Shown one piece after another: positions 27,001 to 34,599 of a stretch of 52,661 nt of DNA. The notes under the pieces are model-generated. The model was not told the DNA's origin. It made no database searches and saw only the letters and a list, made by a program, of their open reading frames with translations. A program made the position numbers and the translations under genes. The DNA is from a virus, in IMG/VR virus record IMGVR_UViG_3300009537_000014, positions 1 through 52,661 of that record; one strand, 5' to 3'. Positions within the stretch are counted from its first letter, which is position 1; each line of letters starts with the position of its first letter.

Positions 27001-30000
27001 TAGCCGTGACGAACTCCTAGCATGGGTGGATGAGCAGTCTACCCGTCTGGATGTTCAGGAAGAAGCCGTATCTAGACCATCGGTTGTTCCTGAATTTGTT
27101 GTTTCCCAACCTAGACGTGGCTATGAAGAACTTGTCTATTGGATGCCTGGGATTAAAGAGGTCTCTTCTGATCGGATGCACTTTGGTGACATAGGTAAGA
27201 ATCGTACTATTGGTTGGCTCAGGAGCCAGTCCTTTGAAGCTTCTATCAAGGGAGAAACCCAACAAGTTAAGTTTATTGACGAGCTACAAAGCCAACGTAG
27301 CCAGATGATCCGTAGGATACGTAAAGGTTTGATTGAGAGTGTAACAGACGAGAAAGAGTTTAAGAAGCTTATTAATAAACTTAGGTTTCGAGTTGTTGAT
27401 CTAGGTGATCTTCCTGATGGTCGTGTAGATGTGGAGATAGCTGAGCAGCCGTTCGTATATTGGTTCGGTGAAATGGAGCCTGGTGAAGGAGGGATGCGTT
27501 TCGGGACGCACCCTGATGCGTATATGAGCCAGGAAGCTATAGATGATGCGAAAGCCGCAGGTTATACCTTTGAGGTGGAGCGTATAACGGATCAAGAGCA
27601 TCTGTTAACGTTTGCAGATGAGGTTTCTCATGCAGAGAGAGCTGCGTCAGAATACCAGCAGAGAGAGTCTTTATTAAAGTTTCCCTTCGAGAAGTCCTGG
27701 CAAGATCTTATATTGAAACGTTATGTTCATAAAGCCGTCATGGAAGGTGCGGATGTTATTGCTTGGACTCATCCTGAAGTGCAAGCTGATCGTGGCATGA
27801 AAGAGAATAAAGCGCAGACTATGTATGGTCAGATCATACCTCAGTTCTTCAAGAAGTATTTCAAGTTAGATGTAGAGCATGGGGACCCAGAGGGCTTTGG
27901 TTTCGGCAAGGAAAGGATTCTCAAAGATAGAGAAGGCGTAGAATTGCTTGCTGTTCCTGCGGACAACGTCCCCTATGTCCGCCTCACCCCAGCCATCAAA
28001 GACAAGATTTTACAGAACAAGCAATACTTCTTCTTCTCTGATCCTCCCGCCAAGGATACCCGCAAGGAACTCAACGATGTCTTGAGACAAAAGCTTAATG
28101 CTTCCTCTCCTGAGGGGCTTGATAGACGCTGGCTTTACCTTCCTGACGCTGAAGACTTTACTGTATATGGAAGATGGGCTCAGCATGTTCAAGGCTTGGG
28201 TATCAACGGTATGGACTATCAGTCTTGGAGAATGAGTATTGATAAATCAAAAGTCGTCTATATATTCGGCAAGCTTGAAGGGGAAGCCAAGCAGGTATAT
28301 GACTATGCTCGTAGACAGGGTAAGTATATAATCCTCAACCCAACGGTGAAGAAGGGTGTCGAGCTTCGAGAAGAAGCTAGTGATTTCTATGTCCATGGTG
28401 GATCTGAAGCTTGGCTGGAGAAAGTATTCACCATCCCTACCGACAAGCTTGATTATTATAATCCTGAGCATCAAAGGGCGTTTGATGACTTGATGAAGAA
28501 GAGCCCTCCAAATACCAGGGAGTGGGGACAAGCCCTGATCAGGCGAATGAGGGCAGACGTGGTAGAGGGTGAGCCTGGGTCTGATACCGAACCCTTGTCT
28601 CCTAAAGACAGGATTGATCAGGCATATGAAGATGCCATGGCCCAAGATGTTCCATCCGAGATGGCTAAACCTTTCGTTGATGCTATGTCAAGGTGGAATC
28701 AAATTCGTAGAGATGTTGCGAGGACCACTCCAAGGGAGCGTTTAGACGAAGAGCTTCTTAAGACAGACAATGAGAACTATAGAACGGTTGTTGATATCTT
28801 AGGGAAGTTTGGTTCTCAGTATCTTGGCATGTTTAAGGAGCCGAGAAGCTTGAAGGGCAAACGCCAGACTTATGGGCTTATCTACGAAGGTATGATGAAG
28901 CGCCTCCCAGAAGGCCGTCCAGAGATGCTTGAACACCAGTGGGGTGGGAACATATTTACCGCTAAGATTTTGGCCAGGAAATGGGGCGAGAGTCTACGTG
29001 CGGTCAGGAATGATCCTCAGTCAGTGAAGGATGTGGTGAACAAGGAATGGAACGGAAGGTTTCAAGTGCTGCTCGCCCAAGCCAAGCAGTTCAAGTCTCC
29101 ATTTATAAATGAGATCATAAACGAGAAGAACAACATCCTTGAGTCTATGGCTAGGGTAGACCAACAGCGGTTAAGGGATAGAGAGACCCTCGCTATTGAC
29201 CAGGAGCCGGATAAGATCGGTGGGCCTCCTATCAAAGCCAACGGTGCTACGAGTATCGAGGGGAGGCATCTTGGTTTCTTATTCAGCACTATTCTAAGAG
29301 GGCAGAAGTTCTTCGGTACATTCAACGAGGACAGGTATGTCCGTTGGGTTAAGAAAGTCGTCGGAGGAGACGAGAAGTTCAACAAGCTGTTCCCTCCGAT
29401 ACAGTATGTCGACCCTATTACCCGTGAACGTCTGGTTGGCGGGATCATGAATATCAAGAATGGGTCGGAGCTCTGCAACCTGATTGGCTATAGAGTACAG
29501 CATCTCATCATCGAGGAAGTTTGGAAACAGGTACAGAATGACGGGATGAAGGGTGGCCGTAGGGCAATGCAGGAGAGGCTGGATACTTATCTAGGCATCA
29601 TGTCTCGTGCCTTGCAAGAGCTTCAACATAAGCTTGGCACGCCTATCAACCAATACATACTTACGGAGATAGGAGCCGGTTACCGTTGGGGCAAGACTGC
29701 TGAAGAGAAGATGGAGAAGCAGGCTGTACTGGATGACTTCAGGAAGTATGCCATGAAGCTTGTTAAGGATGATGCGGGCAGGCAGCGCATAGAAACCTTG
29801 ATCCGCAGGATGGATGCCACTGATATCAGAATGCCTGAATTGTTCCTTAAGCTTCTCCCCCCTCACGTGAAGAACATCCTTACGTGGTACAGGGCTTCCA
29901 TCGAACGTCCTCTACTGGACAGGATGATAAGCTCCGGTCTGCTGGATAACGCTGTCCTTTATAAGAACGTCAAGATGGGATTCGGCCCCAGGTTCTGGGC

Positions 30001-32080
30001 TCCTCAAGAGTGGGAGAGAGGGTTTGGGAGGACGAGGGAAGCTCTTCTAAGCCAAGAGTTTCAATCTCAGAAGTTTAGAACCTTCAGCCACTTTGCCAAG
30101 TCTGTGAGAGAAAACTCCAAGCTACAGATGACCGATGACTTTGCCTGGAACATAGGTCATTACATTGCTGATGCTCAACACCGCATTCATGCTCAGTCGG
30201 GTCTCAATGCGATCAGGTTGATTGAGAACCCTAACAAGGTTGTGGCTACCGGCATGAAGAAGGGAGCTAAGTTAGAGAAGCTGTATCTTGTTGATTATGC
30301 CGAGAGGTATATGAACAAGTTTGAGGGTGATTCTAGACAGAAGCTATCTAAAGCTCGTGGGCTTCTGTCTGACAACGGTTACGCTCCAGTCAAGCGACAT
30401 TCAGGTCTAGCCAACAGAGCCAAGGGTGGTTTCTGGCAGCCGTATGCCCACAACAGTATCGCTAAGATCATAGATCAGATGTATCCAGATACCAAGCCTA
30501 CCAACTGGAAGTATTGGTTCCAGATGAACCAACTCCTCAAACGTGGTGTCATGTGGTCTCCGTATATGTGGATGGTGCAGATAGCGTCCTCACCTATGAT
30601 GTGGCTTAGTCCTGGCAAGACATGGAAGTACGGTATCAAGCCTCTGCTTACAGGTCATGTTCTTACGAAGGGTTTGAAGATTGGTGCTGACATGATGCAG
30701 GGTAAAGAGAATCCGTTTGAGGTATACGAGGCTGAGGGGATCGATGACCGCAAACTTCTTCTCTTTCAACGGTATGGCTTGCGTGGCTTTAGTCCAGAAG
30801 ATCTCTTAAATACTATGTTCGATACTGTCCGCAAAGAATGGTCTCATCCCAGGCAACGGTCTTTGCTAGAGGATATCAAGAAGACTTTTGGTATGAAAGG
30901 CGGCATAGACTCTTATGCTTTCGGTCATTACGTTTCACGGATCATGTACGAGTATGCGGATGCGTTGACTACGAAGATGATGAAGGCAGGTATGCCTATG
31001 GAGCTGGCAGCCAAGAGAGCCGTTGACTTTGCTAATGTAACGAGTGGTCTTATCAACCAGAACATCTATGGTGCTGAGAAGAGACTTCTTCAAGGTTTGC
31101 TTTTCGCTCGTGACTTTACGATGTCATTTGTAATGCAGACAACAGGAGCGTTGGGTTGGAAGCAGGAGTATTCTACCGAAGGCTGGAGGAGATGGACCAA
31201 CTCTGTCTTCCATGGGACTGTAAGCAAGGCAGACTTTGAAGCCCTCGTTCCTTATTATAGAGCACACTTGGGCAAGGTGTTCATGTGGAATTTCCTGTTG
31301 ATCAACCTGATACAGTATGGCTTGTCGTTCTTCAACAAGGACCAGGAAGAGAAAGGTATGTTTGCCTTTGAGAACGAGCCTGGAAGAAGGACTGACATCA
31401 AGCTTCCTTGGAAGGACAGGGATGGCAGGTGGATCTATATGAACCTTCTAGCGTTGAGAGAAGCTGACCAGGCATACGATGTTCTCTCTACGTTCCCTGG
31501 TTTCAAACAGTTGCTTGGAGGCAGAGGAGCGTTGGCTTGGGGCAGAGGCAAGTTTAATGCGGGCATCAATGTTCTCACAGGTCTTAAGAGCGGGTTTGAT
31601 TATGCTGGCAATCCTATAACAGGTGACCGGGATGTTGTTTCGGTAATCGAGTTTATCAGAGACTACTCTAAGTACACACTGAACTCAGCGTTACCTTCTG
31701 CCTTCAGAGGAGATCTTAAGAAGCCTGGAGGGGACTGGGGATTTCTAAGCAGTCAAGCTATAGGAACACCTCTTGTAAGGGGAAGGGTGCCTGCAGGCGG
31801 TGATATGAACAGAGCTATCACTATGCAGAGGGCTTATGCTAGAGAGCAGTATGACAGGCAAAGGACCAAGAACCTGGCTTATCCTATGTCTGGAGCTGAG
31901 CTTCTCAAGAAGATGAAGGACTCACCGAACCTTATGATCAATGATGAGGAGGTGCTTAGAAGACTGTTTCGAGAACATGGAGGTGCTTACTACCAGTATC
32001 TTATGGACAGGTATCCTTCGTACATCAGACAACAGCAAAGAAAAGCTTTACGCAGAAGGCGTAGACGAGGAGGAGAATAA
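24080..32080 (+). CDS. giant internal virion (polyvalent-type) protein, 2666 aa
   Basis: One uninterrupted 8-kb reading frame. It opens with three short repeats (YDFSVYGTKAP, YDFSAYQTQPP, FDFSAYKTPVA; about 3-52) and a hydrophobic helix near 90-105. Residues 815-819 are HEIVH, a zincin-type metallopeptidase motif. Residues about 1013-1240 match the large polyvalent protein pattern: MHFGDIGKNRTIGWLRSQSF, FIDELQSQ (1065-1072), KSWQDLILKRYVHKAVMEGA and VIAWTHPEVQADR. Long helical regions and a C-terminal hydrophobic region (about 2160-2200) follow. It is presumably ejected with the DNA to remodel the envelope or counter host defences. I see no RNA polymerase motifs, unlike the giant N4 protein. 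Confidence 0.75.
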   Translation: MPYDFSVYGTKAPAKAPGKAKKPEYDFSAYQTQPPIEPPGTAQAPKFDFSAYKTPVAPTNGKPTGAKPTFPAERTGTVRPIPEPPPYYQPDDPLKNEIAYVGYGFGSAVESAFRGAISSGFEMSRYGYQKIEQVQNPYVRNFLKTIYKATPLGFPQPERLDSIIKTLDPLSGRTPSLIPTFQESAMYKAAEAKKLGLGMRVLRAGENAAIDVAALIGMIYATKGLGLLRGTPQAAKLAQIARPTVAGKGIIGQFIKRPKMITLSTGEMVMQRGRAHMIPAIMGKGGEVLKSGHAVRQAIINKEMFKQALNLGTFMAVTHSGTPEERLKQGFFGFLYGATPPVTGMVLGKLGATLPKLAPAVANRMAAYLTDFTLNTALTTQLAYKHILEQSKGPDGSIDWNEAITHIVPQVITDMAFSFHTRASSKAVLEASYEKMLQKDPNLAKKYPNAEAWEKGEIARMGEMEKLSKVLTEMAGISGEAPVRGKGGFQGEVAEGKIGQKATIRIIESEPTPGVERLKVQSKAAKRKALRAVKEKAKQLEILLPSGRRARLDIDRMPESVRLQIEKAMAEPDPNAAVKQVYESLKDTIVYMGRGTVPGLKKPGIAAEARVWIGRDMLLGKQSTVSITDLPKRLDLHGRTPLDLNYRVEGYPKAEGLAELQVRVQAEYKRAHKNYLIKDVVTPQKAAEAKVDVWSREAASGVKAESPRIKSKISPEILDSLRRVIATAGYGKGRTFKIEFYEGETAKEKFNDGISAHTFFDGKTRTVRIHRELAEALYDEYHSGKNPGAFHQIGKEFPHLFRLNKEEFMKFVTAHEIVHATTGLDAGKDEQLVNILALEMAGKYDYASMLALKYHAQGKFIDYRLPQEEFLRLANQPLHTGVRELDRMMGYKDPSGMDSIRTADKKDALDALGGTEKITINDFFQSKLREVIYDRMAASATPEQILGLFKNNGVKDSEIEGNQLREFMEGKGKISRDELLAWVDEQSTRLDVQEEAVSRPSVVPEFVVSQPRRGYEELVYWMPGIKEVSSDRMHFGDIGKNRTIGWLRSQSFEASIKGETQQVKFIDELQSQRSQMIRRIRKGLIESVTDEKEFKKLINKLRFRVVDLGDLPDGRVDVEIAEQPFVYWFGEMEPGEGGMRFGTHPDAYMSQEAIDDAKAAGYTFEVERITDQEHLLTFADEVSHAERAASEYQQRESLLKFPFEKSWQDLILKRYVHKAVMEGADVIAWTHPEVQADRGMKENKAQTMYGQIIPQFFKKYFKLDVEHGDPEGFGFGKERILKDREGVELLAVPADNVPYVRLTPAIKDKILQNKQYFFFSDPPAKDTRKELNDVLRQKLNASSPEGLDRRWLYLPDAEDFTVYGRWAQHVQGLGINGMDYQSWRMSIDKSKVVYIFGKLEGEAKQVYDYARRQGKYIILNPTVKKGVELREEASDFYVHGGSEAWLEKVFTIPTDKLDYYNPEHQRAFDDLMKKSPPNTREWGQALIRRMRADVVEGEPGSDTEPLSPKDRIDQAYEDAMAQDVPSEMAKPFVDAMSRWNQIRRDVARTTPRERLDEELLKTDNENYRTVVDILGKFGSQYLGMFKEPRSLKGKRQTYGLIYEGMMKRLPEGRPEMLEHQWGGNIFTAKILARKWGESLRAVRNDPQSVKDVVNKEWNGRFQVLLAQAKQFKSPFINEIINEKNNILESMARVDQQRLRDRETLAIDQEPDKIGGPPIKANGATSIEGRHLGFLFSTILRGQKFFGTFNEDRYVRWVKKVVGGDEKFNKLFPPIQYVDPITRERLVGGIMNIKNGSELCNLIGYRVQHLIIEEVWKQVQNDGMKGGRRAMQERLDTYLGIMSRALQELQHKLGTPINQYILTEIGAGYRWGKTAEEKMEKQAVLDDFRKYAMKLVKDDAGRQRIETLIRRMDATDIRMPELFLKLLPPHVKNILTWYRASIERPLLDRMISSGLLDNAVLYKNVKMGFGPRFWAPQEWERGFGRTREALLSQEFQSQKFRTFSHFAKSVRENSKLQMTDDFAWNIGHYIADAQHRIHAQSGLNAIRLIENPNKVVATGMKKGAKLEKLYLVDYAERYMNKFEGDSRQKLSKARGLLSDNGYAPVKRHSGLANRAKGGFWQPYAHNSIAKIIDQMYPDTKPTNWKYWFQMNQLLKRGVMWSPYMWMVQIASSPMMWLSPGKTWKYGIKPLLTGHVLTKGLKIGADMMQGKENPFEVYEAEGIDDRKLLLFQRYGLRGFSPEDLLNTMFDTVRKEWSHPRQRSLLEDIKKTFGMKGGIDSYAFGHYVSRIMYEYADALTTKMMKAGMPMELAAKRAVDFANVTSGLINQNIYGAEKRLLQGLLFARDFTMSFVMQTTGALGWKQEYSTEGWRRWTNSVFHGTVSKADFEALVPYYRAHLGKVFMWNFLLINLIQYGLSFFNKDQEEKGMFAFENEPGRRTDIKLPWKDRDGRWIYMNLLALREADQAYDVLSTFPGFKQLLGGRGALAWGRGKFNAGINVLTGLKSGFDYAGNPITGDRDVVSVIEFIRDYSKYTLNSALPSAFRGDLKKPGGDWGFLSSQAIGTPLVRGRVPAGGDMNRAITMQRAYAREQYDRQRTKNLAYPMSGAELLKKMKDSPNLMINDEEVLRRLFREHGGAYYQYLMDRYPSYIRQQQRKALRRRRRRGGE

Positions 32081-32290
32081 GTGGAAGAGTTCATTCTGAC
32101 AGGAATACCGTGGCTGGATAAGGTCATGCCGATGCTGATCACTATCGTCGCCATCGGGTGGAGTATCGAGAAGATCTTGAGACTCATAGATACTCTGCTT
32201 CCGAAGGAAGTGACGATTGATAATGACATCGCAGAGTTCTTGGGTAGGATACTTAAGATGCTTGGTGGCATCATCAAAAAAAAAGAATAA
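32081..32290 (+). CDS. small membrane protein, holin candidate (69 aa)
   Basis: GTG start behind GAGGAGGAGAATAA. One strong hydrophobic helix (about 16-34, MPMLITIVAIGWSIEKILRL) lies between an acidic N-terminus and a basic tail ending in three lysines. Size, charge order and position at the end of the virion block fit a small holin. The final lysines are encoded by nine consecutive A bases, after which the -1 frame stays open for 79 residues (see the next gene). Confidence 0.6.
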   Translation: MEEFILTGIPWLDKVMPMLITIVAIGWSIEKILRLIDTLLPKEVTIDNDIAEFLGRILKMLGGIIKKKE

Positions 32291-32358
32291 TCTTCTGGCT
32301 GGCATTCTGGATCACGGTTGGGAAGCACGTAAAGGTTACAAGAGAAGGGGGCTTGTTG

Positions 32359-32523
32359 GTGTTTTCCAGCCGTGAACCTATGTTCAGCCCTGAAGACTGT
32401 AGAGTTAACTATGGTGACAAACTGCAAGCATTGTTAGACAAGCATAAGATTGTACATAAGGACGAGCTGGTCAGAGATGAGGATGGTAAGTTTCGTACAT
32501 GGACCTATGAAGTCGGGGGCTAA
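32359..32523 (+). CDS. small acidic/basic protein, possibly the frameshift tail of the holin gene
   Basis: GTG at 32359 with AAGGGGG 7 bases upstream gives 54 residues (FSSREPMFSPEDCRVNYGDK ... WTYEVGG). The same frame is open upstream to the A9 run at 32276-32284, adding a hydrophobic stretch (IIFWLAFWITVG). It may be either an independent gene or the -1 extension of the 32081 gene. No family recognised. Confidence 0.5.
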   Translation: MFSSREPMFSPEDCRVNYGDKLQALLDKHKIVHKDELVRDEDGKFRTWTYEVGG

Positions 32524-32535
32524 AAAATAAAGTTC

Positions 32536-32564
32536 TTGACAGGTGTATGCTCCTGTAGTACCAT
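32536..32564 (+). promoter_or_regulatory. sigma70-type promoter for the early block
   Basis: TTGACA (32536-32541), a 17-base spacer and TACCAT (32559-32564). The early transcript begins with ATCGAAACAAAGGAG (from 32572), 8 bases after the -10 box, the same element and spacing as at the late promoter. Here the element supplies the ribosome site AAAGGAG for the gene at 32591 and no hairpin follows, so transcription can run on. Confidence 0.75.
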
Positions 32565-32590
32565 GTGTACCATCGAAACAAAGGAGCCTT

Positions 32591-32845
32591 ATGAAGAAAG
32601 AGATGGAAGCATGTCCGCAGTTCATTAGTTGTTCCGCACCAGTTTGTCCGCTTTACATTTACCCATCCAAAGATTTCGAGACCCTACCTGGGGAACCTAC
32701 CTGTAAGATGAAGAAGAGTATCCGTATGAAACTAGGGAAAGATCTGCCCTTGAAGGGCATGACTGTCCGTGAGTACGGTCACTGGAAAGCCATGCAGGGG
32801 GTATACCGAGATAGGGAAGAGAGGGGTAAGGTTTTTTCCCCCTAG
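32591..32845 (+). CDS. first early gene, cysteine-cluster protein (84 aa)
   Basis: First gene behind the 32536 promoter; ATG at 32591 after AAAGGAGCCTT. The N-terminal half carries four spaced cysteines (CPQFISCSAPVC, then C at about 40), suggesting zinc or an iron-sulphur site. The rest is basic (KMKKSIRMKLGKDLPLKG). First-expressed phage genes are often host-takeover factors; that is inference only. Confidence 0.7.
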   Translation: MKKEMEACPQFISCSAPVCPLYIYPSKDFETLPGEPTCKMKKSIRMKLGKDLPLKGMTVREYGHWKAMQGVYRDREERGKVFSP

Positions 32846-32897
32846 CTTGGAGGCATAAAACCCCCCTAAAACGGGGTGTCTAGAAAGGAATTAAGAC

Positions 32898-33197
32898 ATG
32901 AAAGACATAATCACTGGGGTAATGGTCATTGTCGTACTGGTAGCCGTTACCTTGCTAGCTAGCGACTGTATGAAGAAAGAGGAGACAGTATACCAGAAGG
33001 TCTGTGATGAGATGGTCTGCAAGCCCAACGAACTGAGAAGATACTGTGAGGCGTTCAATCTCGACCCAGAAGAGATTGCCATGTTTGAGGACACATGGGA
33101 TGCCTACGAGAAGTGGAACCGGGAGAGAGAGGCCAACGAGGAGGCTATGAAGCGTGCTGATACTCATACTGAGCTTGACACTGCTCAGCCCCTTTGA
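32898..33197 (+). CDS. membrane-anchored early protein, paralogue 1 (99 aa)
   Basis: ATG behind AGAAAGGAATTAAG. An N-terminal transmembrane helix (about 4-22, IITGVMVIVVLVAVTLLASD) precedes a charged domain: VCDEMVCKPNELRRYCEAFN, then DAYEKWNRERE. The domain recurs in the next gene (ICEERGCDPELLREYCEETR). The 52 bases before it hold only C-runs and G-runs without a clear terminator. Function unknown. Confidence 0.7.
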   Translation: MKDIITGVMVIVVLVAVTLLASDCMKKEETVYQKVCDEMVCKPNELRRYCEAFNLDPEEIAMFEDTWDAYEKWNREREANEEAMKRADTHTELDTAQPL

Positions 33198-33381
33198 AGG
33201 GAAGACTGACTACGAATGGATATGCGAGGAGCGGGGCTGTGACCCCGAGCTTCTTAGGGAATACTGCGAGGAGACACGCTTCAACCCACGTTATATCCAC
33301 CAGTCCGAGCTTCACTGGAGGGAGTTCTACGAGTGGAGGAGGGAGAGGATAATGGAGGAGATGATGGAGGAGAGTCGATGA
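33154..33381 (+). CDS. membrane-anchored early protein, paralogue 2 (75 aa)
   Basis: GTG start at 33154 behind GAGGAGGC, overlapping the previous gene by 44 bases. A hydrophobic N-terminus (LILILSLTLLSPF) is followed by the domain shared with paralogue 1: C-x4-GC-[KD]P-E-L-RxYCE, an N/F-P segment and a W/Y-rich acidic-basic helix. The pair therefore arose by tandem duplication. Probably a membrane-associated host-takeover or exclusion protein. Confidence 0.65.
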   Translation: MLILILSLTLLSPFEGKTDYEWICEERGCDPELLREYCEETRFNPRYIHQSELHWREFYEWRRERIMEEMMEESR

Positions 33382-33599
33382 ATAAACTTGATAAGAAACT
33401 GAGGGATATCTTAGCAGATTATTGTCCTTCTGATTGTAACAATTGGATGAATCATACAGGAGCCATCCTCGCCATCAAGGCCGCTTTTCGAGATGTGATT
33501 CCAGAAAAATATGCTTATGAAAATGAAGACACTGTTAGGTTTGGCTACAACCGCTACCACGACAAACTCATAGCGATACTGGAGGGGAAGCATGACTAA
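33378..33599 (+). CDS. small early protein (73 aa)
   Basis: ATG at 33378 overlaps the preceding stop (ATGA) behind GGAGGAGAG. It is a compact helical protein (NKLDKKLRDILADYCPSDCN, with CPSDC). The C-terminal YNRYHDKLIAILEGKHD recalls many phage early proteins that end in a short helix. Function not recognised. Confidence 0.65.
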   Translation: MNKLDKKLRDILADYCPSDCNNWMNHTGAILAIKAAFRDVIPEKYAYENEDTVRFGYNRYHDKLIAILEGKHD

Positions 33600-33792
33600 G
33601 CCGAGGAAGCCGAAGGCGGTGAGGGCGTGGATGTGGCGAGACAAACACGGAGAACACCATTTTACAAGAACACCTTGGTATAACGCCGATCTGATGGATT
33701 GGGATTTTGATGCGGTTGAGGTAGAGATTCCATTAAAGCCTATCCATCCGGTGAGGGAAAGGAAACGGGGGAAGTCGGAGGGGAAGGAGTGA
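33592..33792 (+). CDS. small basic early protein (66 aa)
   Basis: ATG behind GGAGGGGAAGC, overlapping the previous gene by 8 bases. It is basic at both ends (TKPRKPKAVRAWMWRDKHGE ... RERKRGKSEGKE) with several tryptophans. Probably nucleic-acid associated, but no family is recognisable. Confidence 0.6.
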   Translation: MTKPRKPKAVRAWMWRDKHGEHHFTRTPWYNADLMDWDFDAVEVEIPLKPIHPVRERKRGKSEGKE

Positions 33793-34010
33793 TTTGTCCT
33801 ACTTGCCGTGAAGAAGGAAAGAAAAGCTATGTTTATAGTGTAGGAGCGACTACAACTTTGATGTATTGCCAACCCTACTATGACGAGGATGGTCAATATC
33901 ATCACCATGACAGTAACACCACGACTTACAGCTATCGTTGTTCCAATGGGCATGAGTGGAGGGAGAAAACCTCTGGGAGTTGTTGGTGTGGGTGGATGGC
34001 AAAGGAGTGA
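33789..34010 (+). CDS. zinc-ribbon early protein (73 aa)
   Basis: GTG start at 33789 behind GGGGAAGGA, overlapping the previous stop. CPTC at the N-terminus and C-x8-C...CGW at the end (CSNGHEWREKTSGSCWCGWM) form a zinc ribbon. A YHHHDSNTTTY loop sits in the middle. Small ribbon proteins of this sort are widespread in phages and have no assigned function. Confidence 0.65.
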   Translation: MICPTCREEGKKSYVYSVGATTTLMYCQPYYDEDGQYHHHDSNTTTYSYRCSNGHEWREKTSGSCWCGWMAKE

Positions 34011-34065
34011 CAAGTTTGAGCGAGAGCGTTAAGTTTGGACATATTGCCGACAAGGAGGATGTCTA

Positions 34066-34158
34066 GTGTGGATACACTTACCGGATGGGGCTGGTATACG
34101 TCCGAGATGGTGCCACGACCTCTTTCCTACTTACAAACGCTACCAGCGGGTAGGATAG
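34066..34158 (+). CDS. possible micro-ORF (30 aa)
   Basis: GTG at 34066 with AAGGAGG 7 bases upstream encodes MWIHLPDGAGIRPRWCHDLF and ten further residues. The ribosome site and spacing are good but the protein is tiny and rests on nothing else. It lies just before the tRNA-like element. Confidence 0.35.
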   Translation: MWIHLPDGAGIRPRWCHDLFPTYKRYQRVG

Positions 34159-34177
34159 GCATGAGTTTGGAAAGATT

Positions 34178-34296
34178 GCCGATGTGGTGGAATAGGTAGA
34201 CACGCTGAATATCTGATTGCAGGTCTCGCTGGGAGACAATACCGAGTCAGACGGTCTGGTCTCATATGAGGTGCAAATCTTCATCATCGGCAACCA
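34178..34296 (+). tRNA. tRNA-Leu-like element, degenerate or unusual
   Basis: The 5' part is that of a bacterial tRNA-Leu: acceptor GCCGATG (34178-34184), TG, D-arm GTG...CAC with GGTAGACACG. The 3' part has a T-arm (GAGG-TGCAAAT-CTTC) and CATCGGC (34285-34291), which pairs with the acceptor, then an encoded ACCA. The middle is abnormal. The anticodon stem CTGAA/TTGCAG needs a bulge, no U33 can be placed, the T-loop has G for the second T, and the variable region is about 44 bases. The anticodon cannot be assigned. It may be a pseudo-tRNA, a tRNA-like decoy or a divergent tRNA. Confidence 0.55.
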
Positions 34297-34337
34297 CTTT
34301 AGTCGAAGATGAGTCGGAGTAACAAAAGGAGGGTGGG

Positions 34338-34424
34338 ATGAGCGAATGGACGATGGGCTTTGTTGTAGGGACTATCGTGGGGGCTGGTATGGTTATTCTG
34401 ATGGTGCAGTGGCTTGATTCATAA
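34338..34424 (+). CDS. 28-residue transmembrane peptide
   Basis: ATG at 34338 behind AAAAGGAGGGTGGG. One hydrophobic segment with small-residue spacing (MGFVVGTIVGAGMVILMVQW) fills the peptide. Too short for homology. The strong ribosome site and the run of similar small genes downstream support it. Confidence 0.55.
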   Translation: MSEWTMGFVVGTIVGAGMVILMVQWLDS

Positions 34425-34444
34425 ACCAACCGAGGACATGAGGG

Positions 34445-34555
34445 ATGAACGTTGCACTTACAATAGGCATCTGTATCGGCATGATCTTATCACCAATCGT
34501 CTACGGCATCGTCCTGATATTGCGAGGTGAGCGAGGTTACCAACATGACCGATGA
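34445..34555 (+). CDS. 36-residue transmembrane peptide
   Basis: ATG at 34445 behind GACATGAGGG. A single membrane helix (VALTIGICIGMILSPIVYGI) and a basic tail (LRGERGYQHDR). It lies 20 bases after the previous membrane peptide and may be an early membrane-active factor. Confidence 0.5.
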   Translation: MNVALTIGICIGMILSPIVYGIVLILRGERGYQHDR

Positions 34556-34599
34556 AGCGAGGGGGGAAACTATGAACGCTGATATGAAAGGAAAAGATA

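Noticed and set aside
32846-32897. Possible terminator made of C-run and G-run (ACCCC...GGGGT) after the first early gene
   Set aside because: The stem is only about 5 bp and no T-run follows on the plus strand. Transcription must pass it to reach the rest of the early block.
34031-34060. Second tRNA 5' fragment resembling the start of the tRNA-Leu-like element
   Set aside because: AGTTTGGA..ATTGCCGA is shared with 34165-34181 but no D-arm or acceptor partner follows; probably a short repeat or chance.
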